Source: an uncultured Clostridia bacterium | GTDB lineage: Bacteria > Bacillota > Clostridia > Christensenellales > CAG-314 | Direction: 5' to 3' | Assembly (NCBI GenBank): GCA_934230325.1 | Contig: CAKQEP010000008.1 | Location: forward strand, 1 to 64,000 | DNA length: 64,000 nucleotides | Shown: one piece after another, positions 1 to 9,402 of the stretch | Layout: each line of letters starts with the position of its first letter | Numbering within the stretch: position 1 is the first letter of the stretch | The notes under the pieces: generated by a model | Database searches by the model: none | What the model was told of the DNA's origin: nothing | The model's input: the letters and a program-made list of their open reading frames with translations, nothing else | Translations under genes and position numbers: made by a program

Positions 1-50
1 GTCAATACCATTACCACTACAAGCAGCAGTATCGCTCTGAATCTTTTCAT
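1..50 (-). CDS. 5' end of a secreted or membrane protein (truncated by window edge)
   Basis: Only the first 16 codons are visible, read on the minus strand from an ATG at 50-48. The residues begin MKRFRAILLLVVVMVL, a positively charged start followed by a hydrophobic run, which is the shape of a signal peptide or first membrane segment. A strong Shine-Dalgarno GGAGGT lies at 67-62. The start and strand are well supported; the function cannot be judged because the rest lies outside the window. Confidence 0.7.
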   Translation of the reverse strand, partial: MKRFRAILLLVVVMVL

Positions 51-179
51 TGACTTAATTTACCTCCGTCTTTTTTTAGTTTTTTCTATGTCTTAACGTA
101 CGCTCGGGATTTAGCCTACGTTTAAACCAAAATTGTACCGTTGTTTTTTGTTGATTGCTTTTTGTTGCGTTTTGTTGGT

Positions 180-640
180 TTTTGCCTATATGCATATAGC
201 AAGTTGCGTGTTTGTACTTTCTCTTGCATATGGTTCACTTCCGTGCGATTTCGTCGCAGCACCGCACAAAGGCTTGTCGGCATATGTTCATATACCGCCT
301 ACGCCCTACAGCGGGCTGCTCCTCTCCAACAAAATGCTTGCATTTTGTTGGGTTTTTAGGGGTACTACCATTGCAAATTTTTTCCTCATAATGACAAGTA
401 AAACAGTTTTGCTCTGGCATATAAGGTATTACTTTATATTTTGCAAGTAGTAAGTACTTCTGAGTGGCTATTTTTTAAAGTGTCATTGCGAGGAGCGATT
501 TTTTAACTTGATAATACTAATCTATAAAAAAATCGCGACGTGGCAATCTCGCGGAAGCATACCATATGCAATCATAACTATTAGCACGCACATATTATAT
601 GCGAGTAGGTAAAGAGTACAAAGACTATAGTTTGTTGTAG
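180..640. repeat. Dispersed repeat mosaic, cluster 1
   Basis: Contains a minus-strand copy of the ~101-bp palindrome-headed module (252-352), abutting a right half-element at about 230-250. It also holds a partial variant-II fold-back arm (about 373-398), a full variant-I fold-back element (482-558; GTCATTGC..GGCAATC ends, inner arms GCGATTTTTT/AAAAAATCGC) and the downstream tail with CGC-GGAA-GCG tetraloop hairpin. The same pieces recur in six other intergenic regions of this window. No transposase is linked. Confidence 0.8.
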
Positions 641-719
641 CCTCAATAAAGTAAGGATACTCGTAACCCGCAAATCTTAACGGGAGCAACAAACTCTGTA
701 TCTCGCTCTTTACTTTTTT
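609..719 (+). ncRNA. Possible structured RNA or attenuator ending in a U-run
   Basis: Nested complementary segments: GTAAAGAG (609-616) with CTCTTTAC (706-713), AGTTTGTTG (629-637) with CAACAAACT (687-695), and CCCG (667-670) with CGGG (681-684), followed by a run of T to 719. The left outer arm is part of the dispersed repeat tail, so the outer pairing could be fortuitous. No known riboswitch family was recognised. Low confidence. Confidence 0.3.
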
Positions 720-726
720 ATATCAA

Positions 727-781
727 AAAATCCGCAAGAATAAAATTACGAATTATTATCTTCGTTTTCTTTTGCGGATTT
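727..781 (-). terminator. Long hairpin, possible minus-strand terminator
   Basis: AAATCCGCAA (727-737) is complementary to TTGCGGATTT (772-781), with a smaller inner ACGAA/TTCGT hairpin. On the minus strand the stem is followed by a T-run. There is no gene immediately upstream on that strand apart from the far side of the gap, so its role is unclear. Confidence 0.3.
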
Positions 782-1421
782 AAACTGCTTTGTTTTTATT
801 ATGTATTAACATATTATTTTGCGTTTTTTACACGGTGTTTGTTTTCACTGCGTAAGTTTTCCAAATCTACCAAATTGACGATTTTACGCAGTTTATGTCT
901 TTGTCTTTTCCCTTTTGTATATCTTTCGATTTATATCTTTCACATAGGTGAAATATAAGGGGTTTCTCTTACCCCCCCCCCGTCAGAAATTCAACACTAA
1001 CATAATAGCATTTTCACATTTTGTTGTCAAGCATAATTTAGTAGAATAATGTGAAAAATTGCCGTTTTTACTACGTTTTACAAAAATAATTACATCTTTT
1101 AAAAAATGTTATCTTGCCGACTATATAATTGTATTCTTTTTTTGTTCGGTTTTGATAAAGACAACCAAAATTGTCGGCGCAACACGGGAAAAGCGGTAAA
1201 AAACAAAAAAAACAGGAAAAGTTTGGTCAAAAGGGTTGACGGAACGGTCAAGATTTGTGTATACTTTAATGCGAAGGTTGTTTTTGAGCCAGCGCCCGAT
1301 TGCCGTTGCAAAGTCGTTTTGCAACGCAGGCGGCAACAGCAAAAAAACGATTTTTTGAGAAAAAGACAAAAGACAAACGGATACGCTAAAACGGTCAACG
1401 GCGTTTTTGCGAGGAATGATT

Positions 1422-4400
1422 ATGCTTGTTAAGTTTAAATTTTGCGTTTTTGTTTTTATCGTTTCGGTTTTAGCCGTATTTTTTGGAAGTTGCGCGCAAA
1501 AGGCAACAAAATTGAGTTCTCCCGTCCCGCAAATCAACAAAAACGGAACAATTACGTGGCAAAAAACGGACAATGCCGTCGGTTATGCTTACGTCGTTGA
1601 CGGCGGCAAAGAAAAATTTACCACCGACACGCAAATCCGCATTGCCGAAGGCGAAAGCGTAACGATAAAAGCCGTCGGTGACGGCAAAAACTATTTAGAC
1701 AGCGATTTTAGTGAAGCGGTTATGCGGCGAAAATCGGCAAAACCCACAATAGAACGGGTGTTGGCGGGGCGCGACGCCTTTACTAAAGAAAACGTTGACG
1801 GTACCGACGTTTCTTTGCAAGCCGACGAGCGCGAAAAAGCCATTTCGGAATATTTAAAAACCATAGAAGAACAGAGCAAACCGAGCATTTTTTGTACGGA
1901 TTTATTTTTAAAAGAAGGTCAAGAGTTTTATATCGGAGCGGTGCTTTTTAATCCGGATTTTGTAAAAATACAAAAAGTATCCGTCAACGGCATTATATTT
2001 GAATCGGACAAAATACACGTTTTGTACAGCGGTCAAAAAACCTGCGTTTTTGTTTCTCTTACGTTTAGCGGCTTAAAAACGGACTACAAAATAGACGGAA
2101 TTTATTTTGAAAACGGAAAAATCGAATCAAACGACGCAATCACCGTGAGTCTTGCGGCTCAAAACCTGCCGCAACTGCGTTTTTTTGGAGAGCCGACGGT
2201 CACGCCGACAAGTTTTAAAGCCGACGCGGATATACTTTTCACTCCCGACGACAGCATAAAATGTTGCGCGTTTTTGTTAAAAAACGGCGGCGTTGCGGCG
2301 TGTTTAGAAGTAGAAAAAGATACCAAAATCATAGAATTTTGCGGTTTGTCCGACGATACTTCTTACGATTTTGCGCTGGCTTATTTTGCCGACGTCGGCG
2401 ACGGAATCAAGTCGTACTTTTTAAAGGATTTTTTATTCAAAACGCCCGCCGCCGTTACTTTGACCGCAACCGCAAACTATTACGCCTTTGACGACGGCAA
2501 AAAAGGTGCGGAAATTGTCGTAGAAACTCCTATACGGTGTGCCGAAATCACGGCGTTAAGGTTGGAAAGCGGCAAATCGATTTTGAACATATCCGCCGCC
2601 CAAACGGAAAAGCTAAACGCCGACGGAAAACTCGAAATACGCAACGAGGTATTAAATTCTAAAACTTACACTATATATTTGGACTATTTTTGCGCGGAAC
2701 AAAAGACGTTAACGACAAAAGTCACCACGCCGACGTACAACAACGCGACGTTGGCGCAAGACGGAGTAACGCAAGATTTTTACACTTTTTGCGACTATTA
2801 CGGCGTAACGGAATTAAAAAACGACGACAAAACCGCCGCAATAAAAGATTTGTCGGTACACGTAAACGACCTTTGTTTTGGCAGTTTGACCGCAGGCGAA
2901 GTACAAGCAACTACTAAAGGGTACGTTTTTTGCATAAAAGACGCTTTGACTTTTTTAAAAACCGTTCCCGACTTTAAAACGAGCGAGATTACTTTAAAAA
3001 TAACGTCGGATTTTAACGACGGCAACGGTGACGTCGAGTATTTTTTAAAAATCAAAAACGATATGGTACAATCCGATTTTTTTGACGAAAAAGCCGACTT
3101 TAACACCTCTTTTGACAGCGTAACCGACGGACAAACGCTAACATTTGCCGATTTTGACGGTAGCAGATACATAGAAAAACTGACCTTGTTTAAAAACGGC
3201 TACTCTTTAAGCCAAGAAACAAACCCCGATACGCAAGGATATTATCCGACTTACACCGACGCAAACGGCGTTTGTTTCGATACGACGCAAGAAAAGACTG
3301 CCAAAGAAAATCTCACGATAAACGGCAAAACTTATTACTTTCATTCGCCGTTAAAAATAATATTAAAAGGTACGCCGCATCAAAAGCGCATAGGCGAATG
3401 GACAAAACAAGGAGATTCTTTTGTTCATTATTGCATAGAAGAAGTTAAAACTATTTATCGATGTCACGACGCCAAGCGGCAAGAGTACGTCGAGTCACGC
3501 AAAAAGACGCTCAAAATGTGGCGCAACCTTATTTTGGAAAACATAGAAAACAAACTCTTATATTTTTCTCAACTTGAGCAACTTTTTAAAAATTGCAAAA
3601 AATACGACGCTACGTATACCGTTTCTTATGACGAAACGCTGCCTGTGGGCGAGTACGGCATTGCGATTTGCACAAAAGACGTGCGGACGGGGCAAATAGA
3701 AGCGACCTTTCTTTCCGACGTAAAAACGGCAAACAAACACGAAAAACTTGCTCCCCCTACCAACGTGTGTTTTGACAAAAACTTCAATTTGTGTTGGGAT
3801 AAGACGGACAATGCGGAGTCTTACCTTTTGTATGACGAACAAGGCAACTCGATTGAGCCTTGCGGAGATTTTTTTGAAGAAAACGGCAAAATAAAGGTGT
3901 ATTACCCTACCGCAACGGGCGCAAAAGAAGGCAACGTGTACGTTGCGGCAGTTCCTAAAAAAGAATACGCATTTTGTTTGTGCGACAGCGACAAAAGCGA
4001 CGGCGCGATTTTTACGGCGGAACAAAAGTATCCCGCAACGGTTGCGCCGATTTTTGTTTCTCCGCAAGAAAAATCCGACGGCGATATTATGCAGCGGGTA
4101 TTAAAAAAGTACGACGGGGAGTACGATTATTCTTTGGCGCAGTTTGAAGCGGAGTGGACTCGTTATCTTGCCAAACCCGTCGATTTGTCGGCGTTAACCT
4201 ACAACGTATCGGTAAAAATTCCGCATTTTGACAGCGGTTACGTTTGTTGTCGAGTGAGAGTAAAGCAAAGCCTTGTTTACGAACAAAGTCAATGGAGCGA
4301 TTATTACGAGTTTTTTGTAACGGACGGCAAAACGGAAATAACGGCTTGTTACGGAGCGGATTTTAAGGAAAAAGAGCCGATATTCGGAACGAACAAACTA

Positions 4401-4889
4401 AAAACGACGCCCAAAATAGACCATCAAAAAATGTTGGGCAAAGAGTTTACCTACCTTTTTAAGGTCAGCGATTACGTCAACTTGTACGACGACGGCAGAA
4501 CAATAAATTACGACATAGAATACGCGATTTATTCAACGCCGCCGACAGACCGCACGCAAACAAAATTTTCCGCAACAAACGATTTTGCTTCGTTAAACTA
4601 TGTTCACGGCAAGTACGAAAAAGCCTACTTGTGTTTTAGGTACAAGTTTTGCGGCGATAACGAATATCTAAACAGCGACTGGAGCGATTACGCGGAAATA
4701 TGCTTTGAAACGTATGCCGACAAAGATTTTAACGTAAAAACGAGAGTAACGCAAGTTTGCGTTTGGAATATATCCGCTACGGGCGAAGTAACGGAACAAG
4801 TTTTTGTTTCCCCCGTTCCCGCCGAACAATCAATGCCCGTCCCGTCGGAATACCCCCAACCAAAACAACTACCACAAAAAAAAGACTAA
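1422..4889 (+). CDS. Very large lipoprotein with fibronectin-type-III-like modules
   Basis: Encodes about 1,155 residues. The ATG at 1422 is chosen over upstream TTG (1407) and ATG (1416) because GAGGA at 1411-1415 sits 6 nt before it. The N-terminus is a signal peptide with a lipobox-like FFGSC ending at Cys24, so the protein is probably anchored outside the cell membrane. At least two modules share an I/L-x-W-x-K-T-D-N-A-x-x-Y pattern (just after the signal peptide, NGTITWQKTDNAVGY, and near residue 790, NLCWDKTDNAESY), typical of the B-strand/C-strand region of Fn3-like domains. No enzymatic motif was seen. It converges on another giant lipoprotein and shares its terminator. Substrate or partner unknown; a surface adhesin or binding role is inference. 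Confidence 0.85.
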   Translation: MLVKFKFCVFVFIVSVLAVFFGSCAQKATKLSSPVPQINKNGTITWQKTDNAVGYAYVVDGGKEKFTTDTQIRIAEGESVTIKAVGDGKNYLDSDFSEAVMRRKSAKPTIERVLAGRDAFTKENVDGTDVSLQADEREKAISEYLKTIEEQSKPSIFCTDLFLKEGQEFYIGAVLFNPDFVKIQKVSVNGIIFESDKIHVLYSGQKTCVFVSLTFSGLKTDYKIDGIYFENGKIESNDAITVSLAAQNLPQLRFFGEPTVTPTSFKADADILFTPDDSIKCCAFLLKNGGVAACLEVEKDTKIIEFCGLSDDTSYDFALAYFADVGDGIKSYFLKDFLFKTPAAVTLTATANYYAFDDGKKGAEIVVETPIRCAEITALRLESGKSILNISAAQTEKLNADGKLEIRNEVLNSKTYTIYLDYFCAEQKTLTTKVTTPTYNNATLAQDGVTQDFYTFCDYYGVTELKNDDKTAAIKDLSVHVNDLCFGSLTAGEVQATTKGYVFCIKDALTFLKTVPDFKTSEITLKITSDFNDGNGDVEYFLKIKNDMVQSDFFDEKADFNTSFDSVTDGQTLTFADFDGSRYIEKLTLFKNGYSLSQETNPDTQGYYPTYTDANGVCFDTTQEKTAKENLTINGKTYYFHSPLKIILKGTPHQKRIGEWTKQGDSFVHYCIEEVKTIYRCHDAKRQEYVESRKKTLKMWRNLILENIENKLLYFSQLEQLFKNCKKYDATYTVSYDETLPVGEYGIAICTKDVRTGQIEATFLSDVKTANKHEKLAPPTNVCFDKNFNLCWDKTDNAESYLLYDEQGNSIEPCGDFFEENGKIKVYYPTATGAKEGNVYVAAVPKKEYAFCLCDSDKSDGAIFTAEQKYPATVAPIFVSPQEKSDGDIMQRVLKKYDGEYDYSLAQFEAEWTRYLAKPVDLSALTYNVSVKIPHFDSGYVCCRVRVKQSLVYEQSQWSDYYEFFVTDGKTEITACYGADFKEKEPIFGTNKLKTTPKIDHQKMLGKEFTYLFKVSDYVNLYDDGRTINYDIEYAIYSTPPTDRTQTKFSATNDFASLNYVHGKYEKAYLCFRYKFCGDNEYLNSDWSDYAEICFETYADKDFNVKTRVTQVCVWNISATGEVTEQVFVSPVPAEQSMPVPSEYPQPKQLPQKKD

Positions 4890-4912
4890 CGAAAAATTTT
4901 TCGTTAGTCTTT
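4881..4912. terminator. Bidirectional terminator between convergent lipoprotein genes
   Basis: Perfect 16-bp inverted repeat (AAAGACTAACGAAAAA and its complement), with a T-run following on the plus strand and an A-run preceding it. It overlaps the stop codon (4887-4889) of the plus-strand gene and lies 23 bp from the stop of the minus-strand gene, so it can serve both. Confidence 0.9.
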
Positions 4913-4934
4913 TTTTGATACGTTTTTTGCCGTA

Positions 4935-7900
4935 TTACTCTTTTTCCTTACGTTTAACGTCACAAAGGGCAAAGGGCGCTATTGTTTCGCTATCATAGAG
5001 TTCTTCTTCCTCTTCTTCCGTCCACCAGTCGGGTATTTCGCCCTGCCACTCTACCGAAAAATCGATAGTAGCGGTCGGCACGTTTATCTCTCCCGTATAA
5101 GCGTTTTGGTCAAAAAACCAATAGACGATATAATACGTTTCGCCCGCCTTACAGGGGAAGCCGTAATACAACGTTTCGTAAGTTTCCTCGTCTTCCACCG
5201 CCACATCAAAAATCATATTGATTGTGTCGGAATCTCTATCATACTTTCCAAAGCCGGAGTCACTCCAAGAAATTTTGTCGTAATCGAATTTAAGCAAATA
5301 CAAACCGTCTTTTGCGGGCGTAAACTCAAATATTTTTGTTTCCCATTTATCTATGGTTATCGCCCTACTCTGTTCAGCGACGTAATATGCGCTTTCTACG
5401 TCTTTGCCGTCTTCAAACCTAACGTTCTCAAACCGTGCGTACAGCGTAACTACGCCCTCAATCGCGTCGCCCTTAAAAGGCTCGTCGATATAACCGTTAT
5501 CAAAACTCAACGCTTTTTGTCCCCATTCGCCGTCTGCGCCGTCGGCGGTATAAAATCCCCAAAAATACTTTTTGCCTTCTCCGTCCCACCAACTTGCGGG
5601 AATATCCCACAGATAATATGCCTGAATATCCTCTACCGCGCTGCCGCCGTTTGTTTCAAAACGATAAGTGTAAGCGGTGGGCGTTTCCAACGCTTTAAGA
5701 TAACTACTGCCGTATTTGGCGGAATAGTTTTTGAGATAATCGTACCAGTTGAAAAACTTTCCGTTGGGGATATGTATGGTTGCGCCCGTTAACGGCGCTT
5801 CAAAAAAGCTGTCGAAAATGTTTTTTCCCATTACCGGAGGAACTTCTCCCAAAAAGGTCAGTTTTTTTGCTTTATACACCATTGCAAAAGCGTTATCGCC
5901 GATATATTCCAGCGTAGAGGGGAAAGTTATTTCCGTAAACCTACTTGCGTTGCTGAATGCTTCTTTTTCTATTATCTTTACTCCTTCCGGCAAAACGAGG
6001 TGAGTCGTTTCCGGATATACCATTTGCCCGTCTTTATAGTAAGCCGACATTCCATAAGCCGCGTCTTTGCCTATTATCGTCACTTTGTACTCGCCCGTAT
6101 CGGGAAAAACGATTTTTCCGTCGGTGGTGGGGTATGATTTTGGTATCTGTATCAACTTTAATTCTTTACCGCCCAGTTTTTCAAACAACCAGCCGCCAAA
6201 AGAAATATACTTTGGATTGCCTTCTTCTACAAGTATCTCCGTCGAATGCAAACCGTGATATCCCAACGGCTGATATTCCGTCACGGATTTTGGCAACGTG
6301 AAACTTGTCATTCCCGACGACGGAGTAAACGCCCAGTATTCTATTTTTTTGAGGTTGCAACCGTTGGGCCACAAAAATCCTACAAAGTTTTCACCAACTG
6401 TCAAACACGGGTAAGTTGTGTTGCTATACCGCCACGTATCATAATCTTTGCTGCTCAAACTTTCCAACGTTGACGGCAAACTGATGTCTATTATTCCAAA
6501 ATTATACTCGGTTTGAGTACCGTCCTCCGGATTATAATAACCGACTGCGGTATTTGAATTTATCGCGCCGGCAGGCAACTCTCTCACTCCTTCCGGTATA
6601 ACCAAATGTTTGATGTAATGAGCGTAAACCATACTGTTTTTTGCTAATGCGGTTACGCCTTGCGGCAAAGTATAGGTATCTACCAAATACTCGTCTGCAT
6701 TGAGAAACTTTTTTTCTTCCAACCAGCCTTCTATCACGCCGGCGTACAAAAGAAAAGTATCTCCCTTTTTGCCGTTGTATTCCGCGCCGGTACCCCTTTC
6801 GATAAGCGCTTTGTCCTCGTGGCTATAATAGCGCTCGCTGTTTGTCACGACGATTTTGGACAGGTTAAAGTTGTTGCAAAAAAATGCGTCTTTGCCTATA
6901 TGCTCTATACCGTCAAGAATAATTTCTTTTAACGGCGTATCCGCAAAGGCATAATCTCCGATAAATTTAAGACCTTTAGGCAACGTAATGCCAAGCCTAA
7001 AACAAGATTCGAATGCGCCCGCCTTTGGAGTGTTGTTGTCGGGAAGGTTTCCTTTGTTTGGTATATTTGCCTCTATCCCTTCTATGCGTTGCACCTTGCC
7101 TTTAAAGGTTACCGATTGCAACATATTCAACCGATAAAAAGCGCCTGCGCCGATGGTTTTGACGTCACCCTCAAAGATGACCGACTGCAAACTATAAGCA
7201 TTTATACATAAGCCCGCATATATCGTATCTATGCCGGAAGGAACGACCAAATGTTGTTTTTGCGTATAATTTAGCCACGCCACCAAAGTTTTGCCGTCGG
7301 CAGTCACAAGCAGGTCGTCGTCCGCGCCCGTTGTTTTAAAATAAGGATTGTTTTCGCTTATTGTCATCTGCGCTTTTTGTTGATAACCTTCTCCTCTTAT
7401 ATTACCGTACCCGACAAAAGCAAGCGGCTCTATATATTTGACTGTTGCGGGCAATTCCGTTGCCGCAGCGCAACCGTTAAAGGCTTGCGCCCATATTTCT
7501 TCTATTCCGTCTGCAATTATTTTGTCGGCGTATACGCCGCTCAACGCATTATTTTCCAACACCTTGTAAGACGCAGGGATATACAAAGCGGTTATGTTTT
7601 TAAAAGAACCGTAAGCATTTGTCAGCCCTTCTTGTAGTATTCTGCTGACGGGAACGCCGTTGTATTTGCTCGGCAAACCGTACGCGCCCTCGAGATTAAG
7701 ATGCCTGAAATCGGTGTTTTTGTACGCTTTAATGCCATACGTATCATCGTTTTGTTTGACAAACTCAAACAGACTCAACGGCAAACATCTGTACTCGTAT
7801 CTCGGGACAAGCACCACGTCTTTGACAATGTTGTTAATATCCCCGTCCAGTCCTTCAAGGGTATAAAAATCGTCGTAGCGATGGTACGGCAAACCTATGG

Positions 7901-8498
7901 CGTCCTCTACTTGTTCCTTTGTCAGGTTGTCGCCGTAATTGACCGTCATAGTATCAAATACGTTTCCGTCATAGTTTAAAACGGTAACCGTATACGTTTT
8001 TATTGCGCGGCGAGCGGTCAAAACCACGTCGGAATCAATAGCGGTATCAAAATCAAAAGGAATTTGACCGTAGTACCATACCGTATCGTATTTTTCCGAC
8101 TCGGGCAAAACGGGCTCGGTCGTTTTTGTGCCTTTTAAAATCGTAATCTTTTTGTCCGCCATACCTTCTACTTTAAAGGTAACGACGGCGGCGCGCGTAG
8201 GCTCTACACTCCACTTTGCGTAAATCACGATGTCGGCGTCGGCTTTTGTTGCTTCAAAATCAAAAGGATTGACTCCTTCCTTATCTGCCGTCCACCCCTC
8301 AAAGACATAGCCGTCTCTTGACGGGGACAACGGCGCGTTTATTTGAGAACCTTTGGGCAAGGTCACCGCAAACGTTTTTCCGTCAAAATTAGCGTCAAAC
8401 GTTATCGTAACGTTTTGGCTGCCGTTGCAAGCAACGAGTCCCGCCAACGCAAAACACAACGCCAGCAAGACAAACAAAAGTTTAAATTGTTTTTTCAT
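4935..8498 (-). CDS. BspA-type leucine-rich-repeat lipoprotein with InlB B-repeats
   Basis: 1,187 residues. The signal peptide ends in a good lipobox (LVAC, Cys24). Residues about 30-110 match the Listeria-Bacteroides (InlB B / Flg_new) repeat: ITFDANFDGK..., followed by GYVFEGWTADKEG. The central ~700 residues are BspA-like LRR_5 units with the recurrent I-G-x-x-A-F and L-P-x-x-V/L-x-x-I pattern. A further InlB-like unit is near residue 970 (YRFETNGGSAVEDI). Such proteins are cell-surface binding or adhesion proteins. SD GGAGG at 8512-8508, 9 nt from the ATG. Its promoter is overlapped by a duplicated dyad next to a divergent MarR gene, suggesting repression by that regulator (inference). 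Confidence 0.9.
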   Translation of the reverse strand: MKKQFKLLFVLLALCFALAGLVACNGSQNVTITFDANFDGKTFAVTLPKGSQINAPLSPSRDGYVFEGWTADKEGVNPFDFEATKADADIVIYAKWSVEPTRAAVVTFKVEGMADKKITILKGTKTTEPVLPESEKYDTVWYYGQIPFDFDTAIDSDVVLTARRAIKTYTVTVLNYDGNVFDTMTVNYGDNLTKEQVEDAIGLPYHRYDDFYTLEGLDGDINNIVKDVVLVPRYEYRCLPLSLFEFVKQNDDTYGIKAYKNTDFRHLNLEGAYGLPSKYNGVPVSRILQEGLTNAYGSFKNITALYIPASYKVLENNALSGVYADKIIADGIEEIWAQAFNGCAAATELPATVKYIEPLAFVGYGNIRGEGYQQKAQMTISENNPYFKTTGADDDLLVTADGKTLVAWLNYTQKQHLVVPSGIDTIYAGLCINAYSLQSVIFEGDVKTIGAGAFYRLNMLQSVTFKGKVQRIEGIEANIPNKGNLPDNNTPKAGAFESCFRLGITLPKGLKFIGDYAFADTPLKEIILDGIEHIGKDAFFCNNFNLSKIVVTNSERYYSHEDKALIERGTGAEYNGKKGDTFLLYAGVIEGWLEEKKFLNADEYLVDTYTLPQGVTALAKNSMVYAHYIKHLVIPEGVRELPAGAINSNTAVGYYNPEDGTQTEYNFGIIDISLPSTLESLSSKDYDTWRYSNTTYPCLTVGENFVGFLWPNGCNLKKIEYWAFTPSSGMTSFTLPKSVTEYQPLGYHGLHSTEILVEEGNPKYISFGGWLFEKLGGKELKLIQIPKSYPTTDGKIVFPDTGEYKVTIIGKDAAYGMSAYYKDGQMVYPETTHLVLPEGVKIIEKEAFSNASRFTEITFPSTLEYIGDNAFAMVYKAKKLTFLGEVPPVMGKNIFDSFFEAPLTGATIHIPNGKFFNWYDYLKNYSAKYGSSYLKALETPTAYTYRFETNGGSAVEDIQAYYLWDIPASWWDGEGKKYFWGFYTADGADGEWGQKALSFDNGYIDEPFKGDAIEGVVTLYARFENVRFEDGKDVESAYYVAEQSRAITIDKWETKIFEFTPAKDGLYLLKFDYDKISWSDSGFGKYDRDSDTINMIFDVAVEDEETYETLYYGFPCKAGETYYIVYWFFDQNAYTGEINVPTATIDFSVEWQGEIPDWWTEEEEEELYDSETIAPFALCDVKRKEKE

Positions 8499-8524
8499 TT
8501 TAAAATACCTCCGATTTTTATAAT

Positions 8525-8555
8525 GTTGTATTTTACAACAATTGTATTTTACAAC
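8525..8555. promoter_or_regulatory. Tandem dyad operator, probably for the adjacent MarR protein
   Basis: Two copies of a TTGTATTTTACAA dyad, at 8525-8539 (arms GTTGTA/TACAAC) and 8542-8555 (arms TTGTA/TACAA), spaced by 16-17 bp. One overlaps the -10 of the lipoprotein promoter and the other covers its likely transcription start. Dyads of this size next to a divergent marR-type gene are the usual arrangement for MarR operators; binding here is inference. Confidence 0.6.
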
Positions 8556-8574
8556 TTTTTTTTGCGTTTGTCAA
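8546..8574 (-). promoter_or_regulatory. Promoter of the LRR lipoprotein gene
   Basis: Read on the minus strand: TTGACA (8574-8569), 17-nt spacer, TAAAAT (8551-8546). The predicted start is near 8539. The -10 lies inside the upstream of two copies of the TTGTAnnnnTACAA-like dyad. Confidence 0.75.
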
Positions 8575-8583
8575 TAAAATCAA

Positions 8584-8612
8584 TTGACATTTTTAAAATT
8601 TTAAGTGATAAT
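8584..8612 (+). promoter_or_regulatory. Promoter of the marR-type gene
   Basis: TTGACA (8584-8589), 17-nt spacer, GATAAT (8607-8612). The first in-frame ATG is 6 nt beyond the -10, which places it at the expected +1 and suggests a leaderless transcript. Confidence 0.75.
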
Positions 8613-8618
8613 ATTTGT

Positions 8619-9209
8619 ATGCAAAGCAAAACTATTCTTTTGTCCGAACAAACAACAAAAACAAAAGCGGCTTGCCCGTGCGACGATTTGCCCAAAACGC
8701 AAGACGACAACCTGCCAAAATTTGACGGCAAAAATCTTTCTTTGCCGGAGAATATGACGGAGTACGCTAAAGAAGTAGGTACAATAATGAGCCGTCATAT
8801 ACTTTTGTACAACAACAAGTTTGTATTTACAAAAAATTTGGAGTTTGAGCGTCCTTTGGACAAAGAAAAACTTGGCAGCAGCACCATAAGAAACGTATTG
8901 TTTTACTTGGATCGCAACGGCGCAACGCCTATGAGCAAGGTTTCCGCAGACCTTAACGTAGACAAAGGCAACCTTTCTCGATTGATAGAAAATTTACAGC
9001 AAAGAGGTTATGCCGAATCATTTCACAACGCAGGCAATCGCCGCATATTATACGTCAAATTGACAAAGGCGGGATATCAACTGATAAAAGACGAAAGCGA
9101 TACTTTTTTAAAAAACGCGCAATACATTTTGCGCAATCTGACGCAAGAAGAAAAAATCGACTTTTTAAATAAATACAAAGATATAGTAAATTATATGGAA
9201 AAACTTTGA
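8619..9209 (+). CDS. MarR-family transcriptional regulator
   Basis: 196 residues from the ATG at 8619, which coincides with the predicted transcription start, so no ribosome binding site can exist for it. An alternative ATG at 8754 (after GGAG at 8747-8750, only 3 nt away) would give 151 residues, the usual MarR length; the extra N-terminal ~45 residues are low-complexity and contain two Cys. The winged-helix region is clear: a helix-turn-helix with MSKVSADLNVDKGNLSRLI, then a wing and the GYAESF..RRILYVKLTKAG segment. Divergent from the LRR lipoprotein gene and its duplicated operator, so autoregulation and control of the lipoprotein are likely. The ligand is unknown. Confidence 0.85.
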   Translation: MQSKTILLSEQTTKTKAACPCDDLPKTQDDNLPKFDGKNLSLPENMTEYAKEVGTIMSRHILLYNNKFVFTKNLEFERPLDKEKLGSSTIRNVLFYLDRNGATPMSKVSADLNVDKGNLSRLIENLQQRGYAESFHNAGNRRILYVKLTKAGYQLIKDESDTFLKNAQYILRNLTQEEKIDFLNKYKDIVNYMEKL

Positions 9210-9302
9210 TTTGTTGAAAGTTTTAAAGTGTTTAAAAAATACCCGTTTTGCTACGGTTCCGTTTGTCATATGACGCACGACAACAACTCTAAAAATTACG
9301 AC

Positions 9303-9331
9303 AAAGGCGGAGCGAAAATCGCTCCGCCTTT
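9303..9331. terminator. Terminator between marR and the PP2C gene
   Basis: Perfect 13-bp stem (AAAGGCGGAGCGA and complement) with a 3-nt loop, followed by T-rich sequence on the plus strand. It lies between convergent genes and can serve the MarR gene and possibly the phosphatase operon. Confidence 0.85.
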
Positions 9332-9402
9332 TGAATTTTTTTGATACGTTTTGAATTTTTTGAGTTTTTTTGATAAGGTTGATTTTTTGAGTGGGGCGGG
9401 GA

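Larger units (their letters stand above)
51..1421. other. 1.4-kb intergenic region, repeats plus structured AT-rich DNA
   Basis: No convincing gene. The first half (about 180-640) is a mosaic of the dispersed repeats described separately, followed by two hairpin regions (609-719, 727-781). An imperfect inverted repeat lies at 931-958 (TTATAT..TTTCAC / GTGAAATATAA) and a run of ten C residues lies near 971-981. Open frames here either follow the repeats or lack a ribosome binding site. No clear -35/-10 pair for the lipoprotein gene at 1422 was recognised. Confidence 0.6.

Noticed and set aside
133..450. Open frame of about 105 codons in repeat cluster 1, with similar frames at 38666-39156, 53256-53626 and 61657-61975 (shared translation with GLSxYxHIPPTPYSG)
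   Set aside because: All derive from the 101-bp module and its flanks; frames differ between copies, no ribosome binding sites, and the conservation follows pairing, not codons.
1407..1421. TTG (1407) or ATG (1416) as start of the large lipoprotein
   Set aside because: GAGGA at 1411-1415 is positioned for ATG 1422, and the extra residues do not improve the signal peptide.
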